DNA of 64,000 nt from Crossiella sp. S99.2 (GTDB lineage Bacteria > Actinomycetota > Actinomycetes > Mycobacteriales > Pseudonocardiaceae), in the NCBI RefSeq assembly GCF_023094165.1, contig NZ_JALMDK010000016.1:124001-188000 (forward strand), written 5' to 3'. The first letter of the stretch is position 1. Every line of letters starts with the position of its first letter. The translations under genes and the position numbers were made by a program. The notes below the pieces were generated by a model that did no database searches, was not told where the DNA came from, and worked only from the letters and a program-made list of their open reading frames with translations. Positions 28,101-40,100 of this stretch are shown here, piece after piece.

Positions 28101-31100
28101 AGCACCGCCACCGTGAGGTCCGGATCGGCGGCCAGCGCCTGGCGGTAGGCGTCGGCACCGGCGACCCGGGCGGCCAGATCGGCGCCGTCGGCGAGATCAC
28201 GGGTGGTGGCAAAAACGTAGAACGGGGCGGGCTGACCGGGACGCGCGGGCAGCCCCTGGTAGACGGCCTGCCACTGGGCCAGTTCAGCCGGGTCGCGGGA
28301 GAAGGCGAGCGCGCCGCGCGCGTTCGGACCGGCCGCGAACGCCACCGCGGCTGGCTCGTGCCGGGGCCGCTTGGCCGAGGGCTGCCGCGGACCGCCCTTG
28401 GTGACAACGGGGCCCGAACCCGGCCCCGCGGCCGGCAGTTCCGGCGGCGGGGCCGCCACGGGCGCGCCGATCTCGTGGAACATCCCGCTGTCACGCACGG
28501 TCCGTCTGCCCGTTTTCGCCAGCGCGGCCACCTGATCGGCACCCCACAGGGTGACCGGCCCGAACTCCCGGTCGGCTGCCTGCTTGATCAAGTAGGCGAC
28601 GGAGAACTGGCCGGGGTAGGCGGCAGCGGTCGAGCAGTGGCCGAGCAGCACCGCGTCCCTGGCGCCTGCCTGCTGGTAGACCTCGCTGCCGAAAATCGCC
28701 CGCGCACCCGCGGATCCGTTCAGCCACAACACATCACCACGCACATGCGGCCGGCCGGTGGCCATCGCGAAGCCGATACCGAGCCCCTTTTCGCCGTGGC
28801 CGTCCACGATCCACGGGTCCCGCCCTGCCCACGGCGCCGCGGCGCCCACTTTCTGTTTCTGCCCAAGGGTGTTCAGCAGCGGCCTGCCATTCGGCCCTCG
28901 GGTGGGGGTAGGAACCTCCCGGTGGTAAAGGTTCTGCATCTCGCCGACAAAACGCATGCCGTTGAGCGCGTCGGAGAGCACGTCGAAGTCCTCGGTCGGA
29001 AAGAACTGGCCGTGCACCGTGCCGTCAGCGCGGACGTGCGGGTAGCCGACCAGGTCGCCGGGTCCAGGCGTGATCGCAGCGACGTGGTGGAACCGACCGT
29101 GCTCGACCCGCAGCACGCCCGGCTGGTCAAAGGCGATCCGGCCGTCCGGGGCGAACATCGGGCGGGCATAGCCACCGGGCACCAGCGCGGCGGCGAACTC
29201 CCGGAGCCCGGTCACCGGCGCACCGAAGCCGATCAGCGCAAGCGGGCGGGTCCAGTCGGTGCCCATCAGCCGGCGCAGTGCGGGCTCGTCCCGCAGCGCC
29301 TGGGCCAGTTCGGTCGCCGAGACGGTGGCAGCTGCCCCATCCGCGCGCTGGGCGGCGAAGCCCTGCTCGGTGGTCTGGGCGAGGATGAACACCGGCGGTG
29401 TGTCCGCATCCCATGGCAGGTCCTGCGGTTGCCCGTGCGCGTCCAGGAAGTTGGTCAGTGCGCCTTCATCGGCCTGCTCGATCCAGGCCCGCAGGTCCGT
29501 GCCGAACTCCTCGTCCCCGGGTGCGTGCAGCAGCAGGATGTCGGCCTTGTTGCCGCTGGACAACACAGTCGTCTTCAGGTCACCGTCCCGCCAGGTCGAG
29601 ACCACCTCGAACGCCGAGTCGCGGACCGGCCCGCTGGGCGCGTAGACATCGTTGAAGTGCCCGGCAGACCGCAACGCGCCGGCGAAATCGAAGCCCAGCC
29701 CACCATGGTTCCGCCGCGCCGCACCCTTGGCGGAGACAAGCACGACCGGCCGGCCCGGCTCATTCGCCACCAGGGCAAGGAATCCGGGATCCGACAGCAG
29801 CAGCACGCCGAGCTTGTCACCCTCGGTCTCCGCGATCCGGCCATTGCCGAGTGCCACGTTCGCGTGGCCAGTGGCGCCGTCGAGCACGACGTAGATCGGA
29901 TCCCGGTCACCCCACGGACCACCGGTGCTCTCGGCGAACTGCCGCAACCAGTCGATCGCGGCATCCCGGTCCGCCCCGACCGGGAAGCCGAACAGCGGCC
30001 CGGCGGCGAAGTGGTTCACCTCGTCGAGGGTCAGCTTGATCTCGGTGAACCGCTCGCCCGGTCGCACGGTCAGCTGGCCGAAGCCGCCGTGGCCGACCGA
30101 GCCGGTCAGGGCATGACCGGGCCACGGTCCGGCCAATCGCCGCAACGAGTCCAGCAAGGCCGTGTTCGGGTCCGTTTCACCTGGGCTCAGCTCGTTGGTG
30201 GCCAGCACGATCGGCGGCCGCACCCGAGCCTGACTGGCCGCGGCGAACACGGTCGTCGCCAGGGCCAGCTCGGTCAGCTCATCCCCGCTGACCTCAAGCT
30301 GCCGGTCCTTGCCCTTGAGCAGCACCACATGCCGGCCATCCTTGGCCTCCAGCATGAGTGAGCCCGGCTCGGTCCGGCCGGCCGCAGTGGCCGGGGACCA
30401 CGGCGCGACGGTCTCGATGCCCTCCCGCAACCCGTCGTCGGAGTCCTCGCTCTCGGTCCCGTCCACCGAGCTGTCGTAAGAGTCCTCGGTCCCGTCCATT
30501 GAGCTGTCGTCGGCATCCTCGTCCTTCTCCGCGATCAGCCGCCGCGAATGACTGGTGGCCTTCTCCGGCAACGCCGCCCAGTCCTGCTTCGCGGCCGCGG
30601 TGCCGGGGAAACCAACGCCGTAGACCTTCTTGCTCACATCGGTCAGCGGCACCCACTCCACATCGGCCAGGTCCAGCCGGGAGACCCGCTGGAAACCGCC
30701 GGGCCGCGACTGGTCCGCAGCGAGCACCTCGCGGTAGCGGCCGGAATCCCGCAACGCCTCGGCGAACTCCCGCAGCTCGCGGGCGACACGGGCGGGATCG
30801 GCGCCGAGCACCACCACCGTGAGGTCCGGATCGGCGGCCAGCGCCTGACGGTAGGCATCGGCACCGGCGACCCGGGCAGCCAGATCCGCGCCGTGCACGA
30901 AGTCGCGGGCGGCGGCGAAGACGTAGAACGGCACGGGCTGACCGGGACGCGCGGGCAGTCCCTGGTAGACGGTCCGCCACTGGGCCAGTTCGGCCGGGTC
31001 GCGGGCGAAGGCGAGCGCGCCGCGCGCGTTCGGACCGGTCGGGAACGCCACCCCGGCCGGCTCGTGCCGGGGCCGCTTCGCCTGGCGGCCCTCAGTCGAT

Positions 31101-34100
31101 TCGTCCGATGAGGACAGTCCGCGGGTGCCGGGGACCGCGGTCGTGGGTCGGGCGGTGGCGGGCCGGGGTGCGCCGGGCGGGGACTGCCGCGATGTGAGAG
31201 CCGCGAGCGCCAGGTTCAGCGCGTCCGTGGCGGCGACGTCCCTGGGGGTCGCCTGGGCCGTGAGCAGCGCCTGCTCGCCGACGTCGGGCCCGGAGAGCAG
31301 CACCTCGACCTGGACGCCACTGTCCTGGTGCGGCCCGGCTTCGCGGCCGTGCACGCGCAGCAGCACGTGCTCGGGCCGGACGTCCAGGCCCAGCTCGCCC
31401 AGCCGCACCCCGTGGGCGGTCAGCTCGTCGGTGAACACCGCGGCGACCGCGTCCGCCCTGGCCTGCCCGTTCGTCTGGCCGCGGTGCCGGCGGAACGGGA
31501 CGGGGTGGCCGTACCCGTCGACGGTCACCTCGGGCGGCGGCACGTTGTTGGCCCGTCGCCAGGCCGCCGCGGCGGCCACCGCGCGGGCCAGGCCGCGCAC
31601 CTCCGCCACCTCGGAGCCCGGCAGGATGGTGCTCCCCCTGGGGAATCCCACCTTCAGCCCCGGGATCCGGCTCATCGTGAGGTCGGCGATCCGCACCTCC
31701 GGCGGACCCACCCCGTCCGCGGGCAGCACCTCGGCGAAGGCACCGTCCTCGACCTGGCGGGTCGCCGCGTTCTCCCACACCCCGACCACCCCGGAGGCGC
31801 CGAATACCCGCGCCGGAACACCGCGGAGCTGCCGCCACTTGATCTGGAACTCGGCGGCCCTGGTGGGGTCCGGCAGCCGGGGTTTGTTCAAGCAGCACTG
31901 CCCCAGCAGGACCGGGCCGGCGGGGTCCAGGCCCGCCTGCTGGAACACCTCGGTGCCGAAGACCAGGGTCGCGGCCGCCGCCCCGTCGACCAGGACGGCG
32001 TCGCCGATGTGCAGCGGCTGGTCGGTGCGCAGCCCGAACTGGAAGCCCACGGTGGAGCCGTGGCCGTCGAGGGACCAGGACCGGCCGGGGATCCCCGCCC
32101 ACGGTGCGAGGTAGGCGACGCTGCGGGTGACGTCGCGGCCCGCGCTGTCCTGCTCGGTGATCTCCCGGAAGTAGTACTGCTGCCGGGTCGCGGAATCACG
32201 GTAGGCGGCCAGGTGCATCTGGTGGCCGTCCGTCTCGTCGCGCGGCAGGAACTGCCCGTGCACGCCCAGTGCCTCGTTCGCCATGGCGTGCGTGACGATG
32301 TCCCCCGAGCCGGGGAGCATGGGCGCTCGCGAGGTGAAACCGTTGCCGGTCAAGGTGATCCGGCCGTCCTGGGTCAGGGTGGCCTCCCCCTTCGGCGTGT
32401 GGATCCACCGGGAGAAGCCGCCGCTGAGCAGGGACTTGCCGAACTTCTGGGCGCCGGTGGTCTTCCCGGCCAGTCCCAGCAGCACGAGTGACCGGTCACG
32501 GCCGACGCCAATCCCCCGCCCCAGGATCCGCCGCAGTTCAGGATCGGCGCGCAGGACCTGGCCGAGCTGGTCCGGGGTGAGGGACATGGCGTGCCTGGGA
32601 TCCGTGTGATCCCGCCACAGGCCCCGGTAACCGAGGTCGCTGGAACTCGCGAGCACGAACAGCGGCAGTTCGCCCTGCCGCCAGGGCGCTTCCTCCGTCC
32701 GGGCGCCGCCCGCCACCGCGGACCGCCGCACGCTGTCCGCGGTGACGTTCCAGGACCACACGTCGACCTCGTCGTCCTGCCGCTGGTCGCCAAGGGACAG
32801 GTGCACCGCCACCGGCACGCCGTCCCGGTTGGCCAGCACCTTCCGGCGCAGGTCCCCGGCCCGCAGCTCGGAAACGCGGACGAAACTGACGCCCGGTCCG
32901 GTCTGGATCCGGTCCGCCTCGATCCGGGCCGGGCCGTCGGGCGCGTGCGTGTCGGGGAAGAAGCCCTCGGCCCGCAGCGCCCCGGCGAAGTCGAAGCCGA
33001 GCCCGCCGAAGTTGTTGCGCACCGCGGCATTGCGGCCCACCAGCACCACCGGCCGCCGCGGATCAGCCTCCAGCTGCTGCCGGAAACCCTGGTCCGCCAG
33101 CAGCATCCGCCCGAACTGCCTGCCGTCCAGCTCCAGCGCGGGGCCGGCCACGGTCCCGATGCGCACGTGCTTGCCGTCCGGGGAGTCCACCGCGACGACC
33201 AACGGCTCGGTGCCCTGCCACGGCCCGCTCAGCCTGGCGGTGCCGCGCTCGACCTCGTCGATGAAGTCCCGCAGTGCGGCCGTTTCCGCCGCGAGGTCGC
33301 GGAGGCCGCCGCGCACCGGGAAACCGAACACCGAGTCCGCGGACACGTGCACCACCTCGGCCAGCGCCGGTGGCTTGCCCTCGGTGAACTTCGAGCCCGC
33401 GGGCACGGCCGCCACGGCGTAGGCGTCGGGCCTGGTGTCGCCGGTGACGTCCCAGCTCACCCAGGGCCCGCTCAGCTCACGCAGCTTGGCCAGGAACCGG
33501 GCGTTGGACAGGCCCCTCGCGCCGGGGGCCAGCGCGTCGTCCTTGCCGATCACCAGCAGTGGCGGGCGGATCGGACCGCCGGTGAGTTGCTGGAACATCG
33601 AGGAGCGGTGCAGCAGCGAGGCCAGGTGTTCCGGGGTGACCGGCAGCAGGGACTCGTCGTCCAGGCGCACCGTGAATTCGGGGCCGGAGCTGCCCACCAT
33701 CAGCACCACGGGCCGCGTCCGGTCGCCGTCGGTGGCCGGGGCCCAGACCTGGGTGGTGTACTCCCGCTGCCAGGCGCCCGCGGCGTCGACCGACTCCGTG
33801 GCCACCGCCCGCAGGCGGTAGTCGGTGGTGTCGGCCAGCCTGTCCGCCGATTCGGCGGCGAAGGCCATGCCGAAGGACTTGCCGTGCTCGCGTTTCAGCT
33901 CGTGCCAGTGGAGATCGTCCGGTCCGGCCACGGACACCAGGTCGAACGAGGCGGTCGCCACGCTGGCGGCGTCCAGTGCCAGCCGGTCGGTGGCCGCGCT
34001 GATCTTGCGGTATTTCCCGTTGCCGCGCAACGCTTCGGCGAACTCCCGCGCGGCCCGCCGCGACCCCATCGGATCCGCCGGATCCGCGGCGGCCAGCCGC

Positions 34101-37100
34101 ACCGGCACCTTGTGGTGGTCGGCGAGGAAGTGGAACCACGGCGAGGTCCGCACCCGCCGGGCGAGTTCGGCCCCGTCGATCAGCGCGCCGTCGACCAGGA
34201 ACCGGTCACCCTGGCCGGTGGCGTAGACGTAGAACGGCTTGGCCCGCTGCGACACCGAGGGCAGCGCCTGGTGCAGCTCGTCCCACTGGTCGTTCTCGGA
34301 CGCGCCGGTCGCGCCGAAGCTGAGGCCGCCCGCGGTGTTCGCGTTCACCCCGTGCTCCCCACCGCCAGGCTGGGCGACGCGCACCGTCGACCGGCTGCCC
34401 GCGGAGGCCACCGAGGCGGTGTCGCTGTCGCTGTCCGGACCGGCGCCGACAGTCGTCAGACCAGCTCCGGTACCAATCGTCACCGGCCCGCCAGAGCTAC
34501 CGACGAAGATCACCGACCCGGCGTCGCTGTCGGAGTCACTGTCGGAGAGGGCGAGGCCCGGCATGGTGGGCGCCGAACGCAGGCCCGGTCGAGGGGTGAG
34601 GCCGAAGCCCCGCCACTCCGCCAGCTCGGCCTCCAACTCCGGGTCCTCGCCGACCGGCTCGTTCGAGTCGTCCTCATCCGAGGCCGGGTCGAACTCGGAC
34701 TCCTGATCCGAGGCCGGGTCGAACTCCGACTCCTCGTCCTGCTCGTCGGCGACCGGTGCGATCTCCGGGTTGAAGCCCGGGTTCGGCCGGAACTCGCCCA
34801 GCTCACCGTCAGCGGTGATCTCCTGGGCGCCCCGGATGAAACGCGGCCGCACCCCACCGGCGAACGCGATCTCCGCTTCATGCTCGTGCAGCGGCGAATG
34901 CGCCAGCATGGTGTCGTTGACGACGATGCCGCCGGGCGCCTGGATCTCGTACCGGAACCGGCCGTGGTACAGCCCGCCGGTCCGCGGGTGCCGGTGCAGC
35001 TCCGGGTCGCTGGTGAGCGAGACGTACACGCTGTCGTTGTCGGCGACCACCCGGGACATCAGGTCGTAGTTGACCCGGTCGTGCGGCACGAAGCCGTCGG
35101 CGAACACCTGCTCCGGACGGGCCAGGTCGTACCGGTACAGCGGCTCGGCCGAGGTCCGCCAGGCCGGGTCCCAGTCGTCGATCCGGTCCGGCAGCACCCC
35201 GTGCACGGCGACCGCGCGCAACTCGTGCTCGTCCACGCCGTACCCGCGCGAGGTGGTCCCGTCAGCGGGCGCCGATCGGCGCGCGAGGATCGGCGCGCGC
35301 GGGCCCGCGCCCAGCTCAGTCGGCGTCTCCTCGGTGGGGAAGAAGGCCCCGGCCCACCCCCGGGACACGGGCACTCGCAGGAAGCCACCGGGGCCGCCGA
35401 GGTGCCGCTGCGTGGTGCGCCGGGTGTCGTCCCCGGCGTGCGGGAAGAACGTCGCGCTGACCCCGGCGCTCTCCCGGTCGGCCCAGGCCGCCAGCTCCGC
35501 CGGGGTCATGCTGGTCGGGTCGGCGAACTTCGGGTCGTTGAGGACAAATGCCCGCTGACCGTCCACAATGGTCGCCCGCAGGTAGGCCGCGTGGAACGGG
35601 GTGTCCAGCACGACTCCGTCACCCTCGGCCACCTGCCGCCAGAACTCCGCCCGCGCCCCGCCGGTCGCCAGGTTCGGTGCCAGGCCGACCCGGGGCCGCT
35701 TGCCCTCGAACAGGTCGGTGGCGCCGAACAACGTCCCGCCCGGCTCCATCGCGAGCTGCGCCTGGAACTTGGCGACATACTGTTCCTGGTCGACACCGGT
35801 GAGCCTGCGCGCGCCCCGGTCCACCAGCAGTGGCGCGGCCAGCACCGCGCTGCCTGCCCAGTCACCCTCGCGGACCTTCGGCGTCAGCACCGGGACCGTC
35901 GGCCGGTTCAGCTCGGCGGCGGCCAGTTTCTGCATTGACCGGGCCCAGCGATCGGTCAGCGCCCGCCACTGTCGGCGCACGCCGGGGTCACGCTGATCCG
36001 CGGTCACCAGTTCCAGCGCCCGCCCCTCGATGGCGTCGAACTCGGTCCGCGCGTCCGCGACCCGTTTCCTGGTCATCTGTTCCTGGGTGCGACCGAACGG
36101 CCGGTCCGGGGTGTTCCTGAGTTCGGCGGGGACCCGGCCGATGCGGTTCTCGGTGGCGGTGGCCACGGTGCGGCCGAGGTGCAGCAGGGAGGGCAGGCCC
36201 GGCGCCCGGGTGCGGACCCCGGTGTTGACCGCGGCCGCGACGCAGGTGGTGAGGAAGTACTGCTCCTCGTGGCCGGTACCGGCGAACAGCGCTTCGGTGA
36301 GCGCCGCCGGATTCGCCCGCAACGCGGTGGACAACGGCGTCCCGGCCACCGCCGCCCTGGCTCCCGCGCCGAGGTTCACCTGTCCCAGGACGGCCAGGCG
36401 CACCGGCAGTTCGGCCGCCGGGATGGCGAGGCCGTGCACCAGCGAGGTGGGTTGGGTGAACGGATCCTCGCCCCGGGCAAGGGAAGTGTTCAGATCGTCG
36501 AGGAGCTGCGGGAGCCGGGCGGAGCTGATCGGCCTGATCTCACGCAGGTTCCTGGCCGGGGTCAGCGAAGCGGCCAGCAGCGCCTCGGTGACAAACTCGC
36601 GCACCCGGCTCCCGACCGCCGGATCCCCTTGCCCGGCAAGCGTTTCCTGGAGTGCGGCGAGCTGGTCCCGGACCCCGTCGGGCAGTGCGTGGTGTTCGAG
36701 CCTGCCGTCCGCGGCCAGCGCGCTGTACTCGGCGATCCGGGCGCGCACGGCTTCGGTCGGCAGGGTCAGGTCGGACAGCCCGTGGGTGAGCCGGTCGTAC
36801 CCGGCCTCGGCCTGGCGCTGCGCCGTGCTCCGCGGCGAGTCGAAGGAGACCTCGATGGTGACCCGGCGCCGCTCCTCAGGCGTGCCCACGCCGTCGCCGG
36901 TCCGGGTGCGGATCTTGATGTCCCCGGCCGCCACGGTGGGCCGATCCCCTTGCAGCGCGGCGAGTTCCGCGGTCAGCGCCGCCCGGTAGGCCGCCAGCAC
37001 GTGCTCGGCACGCTGTCGCGCGGCCGGACTGGCCGTGCCCACGCCGAGGAAGCCGCGGCGGCCGTTGCCGTAACCGGTGATCGTGACCTCGGGCGCGGGC

Positions 37101-40100
37101 AGCCCCAGCTCCGCGCGCAGCACCGCCGCACGGGCCACCTCGCGCGCGCCCGCCCGGATCCCGCCGCCCGCCTGCGCGGGCACGGTGCGCTGCCCCTGCT
37201 CGAACCAGACGCCGACCGGGTCCAGCTCGTGCACTCCGCCCAATGCCACCGTGACCAGCGGGTTGGCGTGCGCCGCCTGCTGCTCGAAGAAGGACTCCCC
37301 AGGTTCCTTCGTGTACATCCTGAAGTGCCAGCGCCGCGGGCCCGGCACCACGTTCAGCTCGACGGCCATCGCCTGCCAGGCCCGCCGCCGCGCCTCGGGG
37401 GTCGCGTTGTCATAGCCCGTGTCCGCGATCGCGCCGAGTGCGTTCGCCAGCACGCGGTGCCGCTCCAGTCGCCGCGCTTCGGCAGTGTCCCCGGCCTCAC
37501 GGGCCAGCTCCACCCTGGTGCCGAGAGCCGCGGCAATCCGTTCGAACCCGTTGTGCCGGGCCAGGTTCTCGTTGATCGCGGTCCGGACGGCGGCCTCGAA
37601 CTCAGCGGCGTGCGCGTGGTTCTCCAGCGTGACCTGGGTGCGGCCATCGGCGCTTTCGGCGATCACCGCGGCGAAGTGGTACCCGGCCTCGGTCCGCCCG
37701 TCCGGCACCGACACCCGCACGTACAGCTCCCCCGGCTTGGCCCAGGCGAACTGGTTGAGCCCGGCCCGGCGCGCCGCCTCCGCCATCCGCGCCCGCTCGG
37801 GCGGGTGGCCGAACATCCCGCCGTAGCGGCGTCCGGGCAGTGGCCCGCCGGGGATACCGCCCACCTGCCGGGTGTCCCGCCCGGCGAATGCCGCTGCCGA
37901 GTCAGCGTCCACTTCGGACACCGCGTCCCGTGCCACACTCTCCGCCAAGCCCTCGGCCAGGTGCAGGGTTCCGGTCACTTCAAGGTCGTCATCGGTGTTG
38001 ACCCGCGCGATCGCGTTGGCACCACCCGGTTCGCGGAACAGCAACGTGTCAGCCTGGGCGCCGTGCGCGAGCCCGGCGAAGTCCCGGCCGGCCTCGGCCA
38101 GTTCCGCCGGCATCCTGGGCGTCACCCGGTGCAGCACCTGCTCGTCGCCGACAATCACCCGGGAGTCCTGGACCTCGAACTCGATCCGGCTGCCCAGCCG
38201 CCGCAACGTTTCCCGAGCCCTGTCCAGCACCTCCGCGGTGGCAAAGAACTCCCTGGCCTCGTTCGCGGGCTCGCCGCCGTTGAGCGCGAGCGTCCCGTCC
38301 CGCGCGATCCGCAAGTCCGGCCGATCCTGCCTGTTGAACCCGCTCTCCGGCCGGCCGGCGGCGGGAAAGTCGTTGCCGGGCAACGGCTCCACGGCGATCG
38401 GCCGCAGCGACTCGAACAGCGACACGCCCTCGGGTTCGGTCCGGTAGGCACGGGTGAGGTTGGGCCTGGGCGCGACCGCGGGCCCGGCGATCTCCACGAA
38501 CCTGCCACCGTTGTCCACGTTGATCGCGGCGAAGGCCGGCACCAGGTTGATCGGCTGGGTCGGCGCGAAGACCCGCCGGTGCTGCCCGCGTTCGGTCAGC
38601 CGCCGACGGAAGTCGTAGCCACCGCCACCGGACTCGTTGCGCTGCCCCGATTCGCAGGCCAGCAACACGATCGGCGCGTCCGGCCGTTCCCGCAACGCCC
38701 GCTGGAAGTCGGGGTCGGCCAGCGCGATGTCGGCCAGGGTGGCGCCGTCGATCCGGAGGATGCCCTGGTGCGTGGCAGCCCGGAAGCGCTCAGGACCCGC
38801 GTGCAGGTAGAGGAAGATCGGCTTGCGGGCGGGATCGGCGCTGTCCCACTGGGCGCGGTGGATGACAGCGGACTGTCCACTGTGGAGTGTGTGGTAATCG
38901 CGGACCGGATGGGCGGTGCTGCTCTCCGCCCACGACCTGGCCACCCGGTCATCGCCCTTCCTGGTGGGCAGGGCGATGCCGAGGACCTCCTCGTCGGCGT
39001 CACGCATCGGGTCCCGCCGCGCCTGGGGCAGCTCGAAGGTCATCGCCCGGTTGAACGGGCCGAGCCCAGTGCCCAGCGGGGCCTTCGGCACGACCGCCCC
39101 GTCCGGCAGCACCTTGGTGACCGGGCCTTGCACCGCGGCCTCCTGACCGGCGGCCGGCACCGCACCGATGGCCAGTTCCACCAAGTGGAAGAACCGGTCC
39201 GGCATCCGCACCGCACCCGGCTCCACCACGGTGTAATCCCCCATGAGGGTGCCCGCGATGTCCGGGCCGCCCGGCTGAGCCCCGTTCTCGTCCACCAGGC
39301 CGAGCATGTGCCCGAACTCGTGCGCGCTGGTCGTCGGATGCTGCCCCGGATGCCAGTTGTTCTGATCAACCGGACGCCCCGGATCCAGCGTCACCACATG
39401 CCGGTGCCCGTCCCCGGTGTCCGGTGCCAACCGGAAATGCAACCGATCACCGTTCGGCCGGAAACGCGGCCCACCATCGGCATCCCGGTTGAAATACCGG
39501 TCGACCCCGCGCCGGGCGTCCCGCAGCACCGCGTCCCGGACCGCCTCGCCGTGCCGCCCCTCGGGATCCAGGTCGACCCGCACGGTCACCACGGTCGTCG
39601 GCTGATCGTTCATCAGCCCGCGCCACACCTCGAACGCCGACCGCTCCGACACCGGCTCGGCGGAGTGCACCACCCGCCTGCGCCCCAGCTGCCCCGGAAC
39701 CGGCTCCCACCGCCACTCACCCGGCTGGGATCTCGTCCGTCCGCGCCGATGCACCCCGGAGGCGAACTCCACCTGATCCAGCCACCGCGTCCACGACGCC
39801 TCGTCGGCGGTGTCCACCATCGATACGTCGGACTCGCCCGAGGTGCTGGACTCGTTGTCCGCCACGGGGTCCAGCGCGTCCTCGATCTGTTCCTGGTACT
39901 CGGGCAGCAGTTCGTACAGTCGTGCCAACGGTTCTGGTTCGCGACCGAGCAGCCCCGCCCGGCCGACGGGCTCCCGCTCGGCGATGGCGGCGAGGGAGTC
40001 GAGCACGTCCTGGACGTCGACCTGGTGGCCGGTCCGCTGGGCCAGGTCGACCCGCGCCGCCACCTCGGCCAGCGCGCGATTCACCCGCCGCCGTGCGGCG

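Noticed and set aside
34370..34760. A separate gene boundary at the acidic Ser/Asp spacer of the giant gene
   Set aside because: No stop codon, no ribosome binding site and no start with a sensible N-terminus; the frame is continuous.
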